A stretch of 64,000 nucleotides of DNA from Clostridiales bacterium (GTDB lineage: Bacteria > Bacillota > Clostridia > Saccharofermentanales > Saccharofermentanaceae), in assembly GCA_017961235.1 (NCBI GenBank), contig JAGCXQ010000011.1:1-64000 (forward strand). The letters run 5' to 3'. Each line of letters starts with the position of its first letter. Position 1 is the stretch's first letter. Below the pieces are notes generated by a model. That model saw only the letters and a program-made list of their open reading frames with translations. It was not told the origin of the DNA and made no database searches. This document shows, piece by piece, positions 15,995-25,378 of this stretch. The position numbers and the translations under genes are program-made.

Positions 15995-17650
15995 ATGGAC
16001 CATAAACGAAGGAAAAAGAGAGTAAGAATATCTAAGATCATAAAGATCGTTGTTGCACTTGTGCTGGTGGGGGGCATCCTCGCCGGAGTGACGATCTATC
16101 TGAAGAACCGGGTCAAGGACAAGTATGCGAAGGATACGGACAATGGAATCAAGTCTGTTTCTGTCGAGAGCGGTTCGATCAGTACAACGGTTTACGGTAC
16201 GGGAAGACTTTCCGATGATGATACGAATACACAGTCGATCCCGGATGGAGTAGAGCTTTCCGAGGTTACTGTCGAGGCCGGCGATACGGTTAAGGCAGGG
16301 GATAAGATCGCAGTCGTGGATCTGTCTTCCATTAAATCGGCAATGTCCGGAACTCAGGCGGATATCGATGAACTCGATGGACAACTCGAGGATGTAGCAA
16401 AAGAGGAAATCGATGATGAGATCACATCTTCTGTTCCCGGACGGGTCAAGAAGATCTATGCGACAGAAGGCGATGATGTCTCCTCCGTGATGATCGCCAA
16501 TGATGCACTGATGCTCCTTTCCCTTGACGGATATATGGCACTGGATATCTCCGGAACGGATCTTGCTGTCGGAGATGAAGTCGTGATAAAGACATCCGAT
16601 GAGAAGACCTATGACGGAGAGGTCGAGTCAAAGACCGGCGATACCGTGACGATCATTCTTACTGACGATGGACCTGAGTTTGAAGATGAAGTGTCCGTTG
16701 TTAAGAAGACGGAAAACGAAGACGGAACAGAAACTGAGACGGCGGTCGGCTCCGGAAAACTCTATATCCATGACCCGCTTTCTGTGGTCGGATATGGCGG
16801 AACGATCAAGACGGTATCGGTTTCCGAGAATGATAAAGTAAAAGCGGACAAGAAACTTTTCGAACTGGAAAACACATCTTATACAGCAAACTATGAGAGC
16901 CTTCTTTCTTCTCGAAAAGAACTAGAAGAGAAACTTCTGACTCTCGTTGATCTTTATCGGAGCGGCTCGATCGTTTCCGAGTATGAAGGTGTAGTGCAGA
17001 CGGTGCCGGCAACAAAAGACGACACATCGGGAAATACTTCCACTGAGTTCGTTGTCCGCCCGGACAAGACGATGTCCGTGTCCGTCAGTATCGATGAGAC
17101 AGATATCCTCTCTCTTTCTGTCGGACAGAAAGTAGATGTTTCCGTAACCTCCATCAGTGATGAATCCTTCACCGGAACCATCACGGAGATCGATAAAACG
17201 GGTGAGAGCTCCAGTGGCGTGACCACCTATACAGCAAAAGTCAAGATCGATAAGGTCGAGGGCATGCTTTCCGGCATGAGTGCTTCTGCAAGCGTCACGA
17301 TCGAGAGTGTTGACGATGCTTTGATCATCCCGGTCGAAGCACTGAAGCAGACGTCCTCCACAGCATATGTATATACTTCCTATGACGAAGAAACAAAAAC
17401 TCTCGGCAGTATGACCGAGGTCGAGATCGGCCTTTCCAACAGCAGTTATGTTGAGATCAAGAGCGGCCTTAAGGAAGGCGATGTGGTCTACTACCAGGAG
17501 AAGACAACAAACAGCTTCGGAAACTTCCCGGGCGGCGATTTCGGCGGAGGTTCCTTCCCTGGTAACGGCGGCGGTTCTTTCCCGGGTAACGGCGGATCCG
17601 GAAACGGTTCTTCTAAAGGACGTTCCGGCAGCAAGAGGGGGAACGGCTGA
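15995..17650 (+). CDS. Membrane-fusion/adaptor protein (MacA/YknX-like)
   Basis: 551 residues from ATG 15995, chosen over the in-frame ATG 15965 because GGAGGGAG lies 6 nt before it. One N-terminal membrane helix (about 15-36), then a barrel-sandwich (lipoyl-like) region (VEAGDTVKAGDKIAVVD), a second such region (SVSENDKVKADKKLFELE), a short helical segment and beta-barrel blocks (VDVSVTSISDESFTGTI). The C terminus is a Gly/Phe/Pro-rich tail (repeats of GGSFPGNGG). YknX/MacA-type adaptors pair with a MacB-type ATPase and permease, which are the next two genes (TGATG overlap). Substrate unknown; YknWXYZ of Bacillus protects against a peptide toxin. Confidence 0.82.
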   Translation: MDHKRRKKRVRISKIIKIVVALVLVGGILAGVTIYLKNRVKDKYAKDTDNGIKSVSVESGSISTTVYGTGRLSDDDTNTQSIPDGVELSEVTVEAGDTVKAGDKIAVVDLSSIKSAMSGTQADIDELDGQLEDVAKEEIDDEITSSVPGRVKKIYATEGDDVSSVMIANDALMLLSLDGYMALDISGTDLAVGDEVVIKTSDEKTYDGEVESKTGDTVTIILTDDGPEFEDEVSVVKKTENEDGTETETAVGSGKLYIHDPLSVVGYGGTIKTVSVSENDKVKADKKLFELENTSYTANYESLLSSRKELEEKLLTLVDLYRSGSIVSEYEGVVQTVPATKDDTSGNTSTEFVVRPDKTMSVSVSIDETDILSLSVGQKVDVSVTSISDESFTGTITEIDKTGESSSGVTTYTAKVKIDKVEGMLSGMSASASVTIESVDDALIIPVEALKQTSSTAYVYTSYDEETKTLGSMTEVEIGLSNSSYVEIKSGLKEGDVVYYQEKTTNSFGNFPGGDFGGGSFPGNGGGSFPGNGGSGNGSSKGRSGSKRGNG

Positions 17651-18339
17651 TGGAAAAGAAAGAGACGATGATCCGTCTGAAGGGCGTATGTAAAAACTAT
17701 CAGATCGGACGCGAAGTGATCCATGCGTTGGATGAAGCTACGCTGGAAGTTACCGAGGGCGAATTCGTCAGCATTATCGGTCCTTCCGGAAGCGGTAAAT
17801 CCACGCTCATGAACATCATCGGCTGCCTCGATGTGGCAGATTCCGGAGAGTATATCCTGGACGGAATCCCGATCGAGGACTATACCGAGGGTGAACTCGC
17901 AAAGATAAGAAATAAGAAGATCGGTTTTGTATTCCAGAGCTTTAATCTGATCCCGAAACTTACGGCAGAGGAGAATGTCGAGCTTCCTCTGATCTATCAG
18001 AAAGTGAAGCGTGCAGAGAGAGCCAGACGCGTGGAAGAAGCGCTGAAGCGTGTAAAGCTCGAACGCCGCGCCAGCCACTATCCGACGGAGCTCAGTGGTG
18101 GTCAGCAGCAGCGTGTAGCTATTGCCAGAGCCATCGCGACAGATCCGTCCCTGATCCTGGCCGACGAACCGACAGGTAACCTCGATTCCGCAACAAGTAA
18201 GGAGATCATGGACATCTTCCACGAGCTCCATCAGCAGGGCCATACGATCGTTCTGATCACGCATGATAACGATGTAGCGGCACAGGCAGAGCGCAGTATC
18301 CATATTCTGGATGGAAAAGTCACGGAGGTGAAAAGATAA
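17650..18339 (+). CDS. ABC transporter ATPase (MacB/YknY-like)
   Basis: 229 residues. Walker [11 protein letters not shown]-loop FQSFNLIP, signature [14 protein letters not shown], Walker [13 protein letters not shown] and switch His in VLITHDND. This is the LolD/MacB group that works with FtsX-type permeases. Start and stop overlap the neighbouring genes by one base each (TGATG at 17648-17652, TAATG at 18337-18341), indicating tight coupling of adaptor, ATPase and permease. Confidence 0.92.
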   Translation: MEKKETMIRLKGVCKNYQIGREVIHALDEATLEVTEGEFVSIIGPSGSGKSTLMNIIGCLDVADSGEYILDGIPIEDYTEGELAKIRNKKIGFVFQSFNLIPKLTAEENVELPLIYQKVKRAERARRVEEALKRVKLERRASHYPTELSGGQQQRVAIARAIATDPSLILADEPTGNLDSATSKEIMDIFHELHQQGHTIVLITHDNDVAAQAERSIHILDGKVTEVKR

Positions 18340-19526
18340 TGCAGACACTGAAGATGGCTTTAAAATCCATTGGAAGCAATAAACTCCGTGCATTCCTCAC
18401 CATGCTCGGCATCATCATCGGCGTTATGGCGCTGGTCATTCTGGTAAGTCTTGTTAACGGTGCAACCGGCTCGGTAACCGATACGATCTCCAGCCTGGGA
18501 AAGAACATGATCACGGTAAGTATTTCCGATAATAAGGGCGCTCCGGTACAGATCTCGGACCTTTCCGAATGGATGCAGGATCCTTCGCTCGGAGGTGTTG
18601 CCGCCTATACTAAGGAAAGCTTCACCGGTAAGAAAGACGGAAATGCAGAGACGGTGGATGTCTATGGCGTGACTTCCTACTATGAGCAGATCCAGGGTAT
18701 GTCGATGCTTCTCGGAAGATTCCTGCGAAGCACGGATATCGACAACCATACTTATGTATGTGTGATCAATGAGAAGCTTGCGACAGAGCTTATCGGATAT
18801 ACTGACTGCCTCGGACAGGAGATCACTCTCGGCGGTATCCGGTACACTGTAGTCGGAGTCGTGGAAGACAATGATACCTCTCTGACCAAGTCATATAATA
18901 ATGATTCACTTTCAGCGTACATTCCTTATACCTCTCTTGTCAGGATGAGTGATTCAGCAACACTGGAGATCACATCCTTCTATGTAGATGCAGCGGAGGA
19001 TAAAACGACAAAGGATGCGGAAGAACGCATCACACAGATCCTGCTGGACCGTTTTGAAGATGATGAGGATGCATTCACAGTGAAGTCCCAGGATACTCTG
19101 GAAAATACCATGAATGATGTTTCCTCTGCACTGACGATCCTTCTCGGAGGCATTGCGGCGATCTCCCTGATCGTAGGCGGTATCGGCATCATGAATATCA
19201 TGCTGGTCACGGTCACCGAGCGTACCCGTGAGATCGGTATCCGAAAGGCGATCGGTGCGAACCGCCATGTGATCCTGCAGCAGTTCCTGCTTGAGGCAGT
19301 CGTACTCTGCATGATGGGCTGCGGAATCGGCATAGGCCTTTCCTGGGCCGTACTCCAGGTGATCGGCATCGTAGTCTCCAGCCTCAGTATCACCTTTACA
19401 CTCAATGGCACAGTAGTGCTTATCGCTGTCGGATTCTGTTTCCTGATCGGTATCGTATTCGGACTTTATCCGGCCAACAAGGCGGCGAAGATGAAGCCAA
19501 TCGATGCACTGCACTACGGAGGTTGA
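18339..19526 (+). CDS. ABC transporter permease (MacB/YknZ-like, FtsX family)
   Basis: 395 residues with the four-helix MacB plan: an N-terminal helix (about 18-42), an extracytoplasmic domain with the MacB-type YEQIQGMSMLLGRF block, and three C-terminal helices with GGIGIMNIMLVTVTERTREI, the coupling-helix motif characteristic of the family. GGAGGTG precedes the start. Mechanotransmission without substrate passing through the membrane helices is known for MacB; export or toxin-defence function is inferred. Confidence 0.9.
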   Translation: MQTLKMALKSIGSNKLRAFLTMLGIIIGVMALVILVSLVNGATGSVTDTISSLGKNMITVSISDNKGAPVQISDLSEWMQDPSLGGVAAYTKESFTGKKDGNAETVDVYGVTSYYEQIQGMSMLLGRFLRSTDIDNHTYVCVINEKLATELIGYTDCLGQEITLGGIRYTVVGVVEDNDTSLTKSYNNDSLSAYIPYTSLVRMSDSATLEITSFYVDAAEDKTTKDAEERITQILLDRFEDDEDAFTVKSQDTLENTMNDVSSALTILLGGIAAISLIVGGIGIMNIMLVTVTERTREIGIRKAIGANRHVILQQFLLEAVVLCMMGCGIGIGLSWAVLQVIGIVVSSLSITFTLNGTVVLIAVGFCFLIGIVFGLYPANKAAKMKPIDALHYGG

Positions 19527-19530
19527 TCTC

Positions 19531-22044
19531 ATGAAACTGTTCAAGAAAAAAACGGTCTATATCGTTCTGATTATTATATTTACACTGATCCTTATCGCAG
19601 ATCTGGTGATCCGTTTTGCGGTGCCTGCGAAGTCCTCTTCGTCAGATCGAGGCGGGTTCAGCGGTATGCCGGGCTCATTCAGCGGAGACTTCGATTCGAA
19701 TAATATACCGAGCGATTTCAGCGATTTTCAGCAGGGTAGCATGCCGGGTGGAAACGGCACATTCGATGTCGAAAATATGCCGGAAGGATTCGATCCTCAG
19801 CAGGGTGGATTCACACCGGGAAGCATGCCCGACAGCGGAAGTTTTGATTCCGGCAGTATGCCTGACGGCGGCAGTTTTGACCCTGAAAATATGACCGGAG
19901 ATTTTAGCGGATTCACTCCGGGTGACCGTATCAGCCGTTCCGGAAGATCTGCTTCCGAGGAGAAAGGCTTTGTCGGAACAGTAAAGAAGTTCTGGATGCC
20001 GATCGCAGTCGTATGTGCGCTGGTAGATGCAGTCTGTGTGTTTATGCTTCTTCGCATCTCGAAGAACCAGAAACAGGAAAAATCAGATTCCGGTTCGAAA
20101 GATTCTGAAGAAGACTACGATGATTCACCGAGAAGAAAGAAGCCGTTCTGGATCCTGCTCTTTGTTCCGGTCCTGGTGATCGCAATCGTCCTTGAGACAC
20201 TTCCGAAGACGAAAAAAGAAGAAATGTCTTCGATGTCGGTTAAGGAAAACGTGCTGACGACAGAGACGGAAAAGAAGAAACTTTCCACCGTTTATCTCGG
20301 CGGCGGAACGCTGTCCCAGGAAGAAGCTACGGAAGTCTCTGTCCCAGGCTCGATCAAGATCGATTCCTATGCGGTAGAAAACGGTGACATGGTGAAGGCA
20401 GGAGATCTGATCGCCACCGTGAATAAGTCTTCTGTTCTCTCGCAGATCCGTGATGTCCAGACAACGGTTGCGGAAATCGATGAGAAACTGAAGGATGAAC
20501 TGGATGAGAAAGATACGGAAAAGCTCACTTCCGGTGCAGCAGGACGGGTCAAGGCCATCTATGCGGAAGAAGGAAAAGCGGTTTCCGATACGATGCTGGA
20601 GTACGAAGCACTTCTCCTGATTTCTCTGGACGGATTGATGTCCGCAGAGATCCCGGCCGGAGACCTTACTGCCGGTGACAGTGTAACCGTGGTCCTCCCG
20701 GATGAAACAGAAGAAAATGGATACGTGATCTCTGTTCTTGACGGAAAAGCAACGATCACTGTTTCAGACGAGAATGCAGGCCTGGATGACGAAGTCACCA
20801 TTAAAAATGCTGACGGCGAGGTCCTTGCCACATCCACTCTTTCCGTGAACAGTGCACTGAAAGTAGTTGCTTCTCATGGTGTTACCGACACGGTGGAAGT
20901 AGAAGTCGGGGATGAGGTCAAGAAGGGGGACACTCTTCTGACTTTAAGAAATGAGGAAAGATCTCCGGAATACATTCAGCTCATGGGAGAAAGAGAAGAA
21001 CTCCTTGATCAGATGAAGAAGCTCTTTGCTCTGTATGATTCCGGCGAGATCCGTGCGGAAAGCGCAGGCGAGATCTCCGGACTGAACGAGGACATTCTTA
21101 TTGATGATGATGAGAAAGAAACAGAAGTGATCACGGTATCCAAATGGATCGTCATCGATCCGGAGAATCCGGGAGCCGGAGATGCACCGAAAGCAGGCGG
21201 GGACGAGCAGAAGCAGAATGCTCCCGAGCAGACGGAACCGCAGCAGCAGACACCGGACCAGCAGACTCCGAATCAGCAGTCGCCTGATCAGGGAACAACT
21301 CCTGACCAGCAGAGCACTCAGCAGCAGACCCCGGATCAACAGACACCGGACCAGCAGACTCCCGGAAACACACAGAATCCTTCCGGACAGTCCGGACAGT
21401 TCCCGGGAGGCGGCGATATGCCATCCGGTTTCGGAGACGGTTCCAGATCCGGAGCACCTTCTGATTCAGGAAATATGAATGCTGCACCTCAGCAGACGGA
21501 AACTGAACAGAATACAAAAGCACAAAGCTCCTATGCGCTTTCGGAAATTGCGATATACAGCATTGCTCCCCGTGAGGAGATGACGATCGAGATTACGGTG
21601 GATGAACTGGATATCCGCAGTCTTCACGTCGGAGATCAGACTTCTGTTACTCTCGATGCGATCCCGGGCCAGAGCTTTGATGGAAAAATCACGAAGATCG
21701 GAGAAGAAGGCTCTTACGATTCCGGTAATACGAAATACACAGTTACCGTTTCGGTTCCGAAGACAGAGCAGATGTACACCGGAATGAATGCTGTCATCAG
21801 CGTAACGGTCAGTGAGAACGAATACCTGACGATCCCTGTTGCCGCCTTGACGGAAGAGGGAGGAAAGACCTACGTGTATACGATCTATGATGAGGAGAAA
21901 GAAAAACTCGACGGACTGAAAGAAGTTACGACTGGTGTGTCGGACGGAGAGGATGTTCAGATCGTTTCCGGTCTTTCCGAAGGAGATAAGGTGTACTACC
22001 GCTACGCAGACAGTATCGAGTTCACTTTCGTCCGCCCCAATTAA
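19531..22044 (+). CDS. Unusually large adaptor protein with Gly-rich and Gln-rich insertions
   Basis: 837 residues from ATG 19531; GGAGG 8 nt upstream overlaps the end of the permease gene, and the in-frame ATG 19504 has no ribosome site. Three hydrophobic helices (about 7-27, 154-172, 205-223). Between the first two lies a region of about 110 residues with repeated SMPDSGSF/SMPDGGSF-type units. After helix 3 come HlyD-like barrel-sandwich segments (VENGDMVKAGDLIATV, VEVGDEVKKGDTLLTL), then a Gln/Pro/Thr-rich stretch (about 551-663, repeated PDQQTP) inserted before the last beta-barrel blocks (SVTLDAIPGQSFDGKI). Related to the first adaptor but about 290 residues longer. The terminator after it separates it from the second ATPase. 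Confidence 0.78.
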   Translation: MKLFKKKTVYIVLIIIFTLILIADLVIRFAVPAKSSSSDRGGFSGMPGSFSGDFDSNNIPSDFSDFQQGSMPGGNGTFDVENMPEGFDPQQGGFTPGSMPDSGSFDSGSMPDGGSFDPENMTGDFSGFTPGDRISRSGRSASEEKGFVGTVKKFWMPIAVVCALVDAVCVFMLLRISKNQKQEKSDSGSKDSEEDYDDSPRRKKPFWILLFVPVLVIAIVLETLPKTKKEEMSSMSVKENVLTTETEKKKLSTVYLGGGTLSQEEATEVSVPGSIKIDSYAVENGDMVKAGDLIATVNKSSVLSQIRDVQTTVAEIDEKLKDELDEKDTEKLTSGAAGRVKAIYAEEGKAVSDTMLEYEALLLISLDGLMSAEIPAGDLTAGDSVTVVLPDETEENGYVISVLDGKATITVSDENAGLDDEVTIKNADGEVLATSTLSVNSALKVVASHGVTDTVEVEVGDEVKKGDTLLTLRNEERSPEYIQLMGEREELLDQMKKLFALYDSGEIRAESAGEISGLNEDILIDDDEKETEVITVSKWIVIDPENPGAGDAPKAGGDEQKQNAPEQTEPQQQTPDQQTPNQQSPDQGTTPDQQSTQQQTPDQQTPDQQTPGNTQNPSGQSGQFPGGGDMPSGFGDGSRSGAPSDSGNMNAAPQQTETEQNTKAQSSYALSEIAIYSIAPREEMTIEITVDELDIRSLHVGDQTSVTLDAIPGQSFDGKITKIGEEGSYDSGNTKYTVTVSVPKTEQMYTGMNAVISVTVSENEYLTIPVAALTEEGGKTYVYTIYDEEKEKLDGLKEVTTGVSDGEDVQIVSGLSEGDKVYYRYADSIEFTFVRPN

Positions 22045-22095
22045 AGAACGATTAAAATTTCCGCAAAGATTTAAAGATTACACATGGAATATACT

Positions 22096-22131
22096 GATGC
22101 CGTACAGAAGAAAGACTGTGCGGCATCTTTT
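22096..22131 (+). terminator. Intrinsic terminator between the two export modules
   Basis: A 12-bp stem GATGCCGTACAG (22096-22107) / CTGTGCGGCATC (22116-22127) with one G-T pair, an 8-nt loop and TTTT. It may reduce, rather than stop, transcription into the second ATPase/permease pair. Confidence 0.75.
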
Positions 22132-22180
22132 CATTCGCGAAAAGCACCCGGCGCCGCTACCTCGAAGGGAGTCAGAAAAA

Positions 22181-22942
22181 GTGGACAGAAAAACCATCAT
22201 CAAGACAGACAAATTAAGCAAAAGCTTCTCGGTATCCGGGAAGCAGTATCACATCATCAAGAATCTTGACCTCGAGATCTACGAGGGTGATTTTACTGTC
22301 ATCATGGGATCCAGCGGTGCCGGAAAATCCACCCTTCTTTATGCGCTTTCCGGCATGGATAAGCCGTCACTCGGTCATATCGAATACGCGGGCAAAGAGA
22401 TCACCGAGATGAACGATGACCAGCTCGCGGTCTTTCGTAGAAAACACTGCGGATTTGTGTTCCAGCAGGTGCATCTTGTAGATAGTATGAGCATCATGGA
22501 CAATGCGATCAGCACGGGCATGCTCATCGGCCAGAAACAGAAAGATCTGAAGAAAAAGGCGGCAGCACTCTTCGAACGTGTCGGCATCAGCGAAGAAATG
22601 ACCGATAAATTTCCGGCCCAGGTCAGCGGCGGTGAAGCCCAGCGTGCGGCGATGGTCCGTGCGGTCATCAATGACCCGGATGTCGTATTCGCGGACGAGC
22701 CGACAGGTGCTCTCAATTCGGCAGGTGTTGAAGCCGTTCTCAATGTTCTGACGGATATCAACAACGAAGGCCAGTCTATCGTAATGGTCACTCACGATAT
22801 CAAGTCCGCGCGCCGCGCGAACCGCATCCTCTACCTCGAGGACGGTGGCATCAAGGGCGAATGCAATCCGGGAAAATACGTAAGCGGTGACAAAAAGAGA
22901 CATGAGATGATCCGTGGATTTTTGGAGGAGATGGGATGGTAA
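22181..22942 (+). CDS. ABC transporter ATPase of the second export module
   Basis: 253 residues from GTG 22181, chosen because AAGGGAG lies 9 nt before it; the frame is open further upstream but that part spans the terminator. Walker A GSSGAGKST, Q-loop FQQVHLVD, signature VSGGEAQRAAMVRA (SGGEAQR rather than SGGQQQR), Walker B VVFADEPTGALN and MVTHDIKSA. The ALNS ending in place of NLDS and the GEAQR signature place it nearer the BceA-like/SalX group than the first ATPase. It overlaps the permease start by 7 nt. Confidence 0.88.
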   Translation: MDRKTIIKTDKLSKSFSVSGKQYHIIKNLDLEIYEGDFTVIMGSSGAGKSTLLYALSGMDKPSLGHIEYAGKEITEMNDDQLAVFRRKHCGFVFQQVHLVDSMSIMDNAISTGMLIGQKQKDLKKKAAALFERVGISEEMTDKFPAQVSGGEAQRAAMVRAVINDPDVVFADEPTGALNSAGVEAVLNVLTDINNEGQSIVMVTHDIKSARRANRILYLEDGGIKGECNPGKYVSGDKKRHEMIRGFLEEMGW

Positions 22943-25293
22943 AGCTGATTCGTGCCAATATGAGAAAGGACAGAAATGTCCTGACGGCGTTTCTTTTCGT
23001 CCTGATCCTGACTTCGCTCCTATTGCACACCGGTCTTTTTGTCGGGCAGTACAGTTCGATCTATGACGAAAAAGTCGAAGAGAGAAAGGAAGCCGATGTC
23101 CTGTCCTATATCATCGGTTCCGACGAAGATATTTCAGAAGCACTATCCGGCATCCCGGAGATCGCTGATTTCTCCATTCAGGATATGATCATGCCGGGAA
23201 CCGTGAAGCTCAGTAAAGAAGGCACGGAAGAAGAGTTCGATCTCGATGGTTCCACGATCACGAGGATCGGTGAATACGGTGCTGCGGAAGAGTATGCTTT
23301 TCTGGAAAGAGACGAATCGGAAGCCGGCCCGAAGATCTATTTCAATTCGTACTATGCGAAAATCAACGGCATCAAAACAGGCGATAAGATCCACATGCAC
23401 TCACCCGCAACAGGAGATCTCGACTTCACCGTGGGCGGCATATATGAAGCATTGATCGGAGGAAATTCTTACGGCTGGATGTCCGTCATGGTCGATGCGG
23501 ATTCTTTCTCGAAGATGTGGGAATTTGCCGAGACATCTTATTATGAGACCAACTATATTTCGAACAGAAAGATGGTCAAGATGTACTGCGCGGAGGGTGT
23601 TTCTCAGGGTGAGGTCCTTCAGGCAAGCAGAGACAGTCTGGCAGAAGCAGGCCTGGATTTTTATTCGTATGCACGCGATCTGGCGAAGGAAGGATATACG
23701 GCGATCGCGGATATTCTTTCCGGCCTGGTGACGGCATTTTCGATAGTCGTGCTTGGCGTCTGCCTGATAATGATCGTCTTTACGATCAACAACAATATCG
23801 ACAGAGATATTAAGAATATCGGTGCCCTTCGTGCGGTCGGGCACACGATCGGACAGCTCCGCGCGGCGATGACGCTCGAGTTTGTGATCGTAGGTATGAT
23901 CGGCGGAGTGATCGGATGCATCCTTTCTTATATCGCCATGCCGCTCCTTGACAGAGAGATCTTCCAGACGATCACTGGAGTCCTCTGGGTGCTTCGTTTT
24001 TGTCCGGGAACTACGCTCATCATCCTGGGAGGCATCGCTGCCTGCATGATCGTCGTCGTATTCCTTTCCACGATCAAACTGAAGAAGCTGCACCCGGCCA
24101 CAGCTCTCCGGTTCGGATTAAAATCCAACAGCTTCAAGAAGAACTATCTTCCGCTGAAGAACACGAAGGGTGGCCTGAATCGTCTTCTTGCGCTGAAAAG
24201 CATGCTGCAGAGCCGGGGACAGAATATCATCCTTCTTTCCGTCATGAGTGTGGTCGCGTTTATGCTCATGTTCTCGGGGATCCTTTTTTACAACAGTAAG
24301 GTCAACCCGACGGAGTTCGTGCATCTCATCAATGGTGATGTTCCGGACGGATTCATTAATGTTAACACGGATACGGAAGAGACACACCATATCATGGAAC
24401 AGATGACGCATGTCGACGGGATCAGTCAGGTGTACGGCTATAATTTTGCGAACATCAGCATTGAAGGGAATGAGACCTTTGCCTTTTACACAGATAAGCC
24501 CGAATACATTGACTGTGGTGTGTACGAAGGAGATACATTCCAAGAGGCAAACGAGTGCGTCATCGGAAGAGTGATCGCTGACCGCCTCGGTGTAACGATC
24601 GGAGATGAGATCGAAGTGGTGTTCGGCAATCATACGGAGCGGTTCATGATCACCGGATTCCAGCAGTCCGTCATGAATCTCGGTGAGCGCATCTTCATCA
24701 GCGAAGAGGGCGCGAAGAACCTGGGAATCGATCCGAACTATGAGATCATCCGTTTCAGAATGGATGACCCGAGCGTGGAAAATGTTGATCGGGCGCTCTC
24801 CGATATAAAAGCACTTCTCGGCGAGAAGTGCACTACCGGAGGTAATGTCTACGATCAGGTCCACAGTGGAGAAGGTACGGAGATATCGGCCGTATCCCTG
24901 ATCGTCATGATCATGGTAGGCTTAAATGTCGCAATCATCCTTCTGGTCATCAAGATCCTCCTAAAGACGATCTTCATCAAGAAAGAGAAGGAATTCGGCA
25001 TTAAGAAAGCGGTCGGCTTTACCAGCAAGCAGCTGAAACTTCAGCTTTCGTTATCACTGCTGCCGGTAACTGTTGCCGCATCCGTTATAGGTTCTCTTCT
25101 CGGATTCGTTCTGGTAAATCCGCTTATGACCGCGATCCTTTCGGGATTCGGCATGCATAAGATCGATTTTATCGTATTTCCGGTGCTGATCCTTCTTACG
25201 ATCGTGCTGATCGGTGTTCTGGTATTTGCGATGACCTATGTCATGGCCGGTTCGATCAAGAAGGTTTCCGCGTATGAACTGATCTCAGAATAA
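22936..25293 (+). CDS. Large FtsX-family ABC permease, duplicated core
   Basis: 785 residues with two FtsX units: an N-terminal helix (about 16-38), a large outer domain, three helices at about 255-380 with NIGALRAVGHTIGQLR, a further helix near 432-452, a second outer domain, and three C-terminal helices with FGIKKAVGFTSKQLKLQ. Start ATG 22936 follows GGAGG and overlaps the ATPase stop. This ten-helix-type layout is common in Bacillota peptide-export or lipoprotein-release permeases of unknown substrate. Position next to the two-component genes suggests shared regulation. Confidence 0.85.
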   Translation: MVKLIRANMRKDRNVLTAFLFVLILTSLLLHTGLFVGQYSSIYDEKVEERKEADVLSYIIGSDEDISEALSGIPEIADFSIQDMIMPGTVKLSKEGTEEEFDLDGSTITRIGEYGAAEEYAFLERDESEAGPKIYFNSYYAKINGIKTGDKIHMHSPATGDLDFTVGGIYEALIGGNSYGWMSVMVDADSFSKMWEFAETSYYETNYISNRKMVKMYCAEGVSQGEVLQASRDSLAEAGLDFYSYARDLAKEGYTAIADILSGLVTAFSIVVLGVCLIMIVFTINNNIDRDIKNIGALRAVGHTIGQLRAAMTLEFVIVGMIGGVIGCILSYIAMPLLDREIFQTITGVLWVLRFCPGTTLIILGGIAACMIVVVFLSTIKLKKLHPATALRFGLKSNSFKKNYLPLKNTKGGLNRLLALKSMLQSRGQNIILLSVMSVVAFMLMFSGILFYNSKVNPTEFVHLINGDVPDGFINVNTDTEETHHIMEQMTHVDGISQVYGYNFANISIEGNETFAFYTDKPEYIDCGVYEGDTFQEANECVIGRVIADRLGVTIGDEIEVVFGNHTERFMITGFQQSVMNLGERIFISEEGAKNLGIDPNYEIIRFRMDDPSVENVDRALSDIKALLGEKCTTGGNVYDQVHSGEGTEISAVSLIVMIMVGLNVAIILLVIKILLKTIFIKKEKEFGIKKAVGFTSKQLKLQLSLSLLPVTVAASVIGSLLGFVLVNPLMTAILSGFGMHKIDFIVFPVLILLTIVLIGVLVFAMTYVMAGSIKKVSAYELISE

Positions 25294-25310
25294 CATCTCC
25301 TATCCAAAAT

Positions 25311-25325
25311 GCTTCCTCGGGAAGC
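25311..25325 (+). other. Small hairpin after the permease gene
   Basis: GCTTCC TCG GGAAGC, a perfect 6-bp stem, no T-tract. Possibly a weak transcript end; too small to be sure. Confidence 0.3.
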
Positions 25326-25333
25326 CCTCTGTC

Positions 25334-25342
25334 TGCTATAAT
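25334..25342 (+). promoter_or_regulatory. Extended -10 promoter of the GH5 gene
   Basis: TGCTATAAT 36 nt before the GH5 start; the -35 region has no match. Same style as the promoters of metF, pilA and yebC in this window. Confidence 0.55.
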
Positions 25343-25378
25343 AGGCATATTATGAACAGATAGAGGAGAAGGTAGTTC

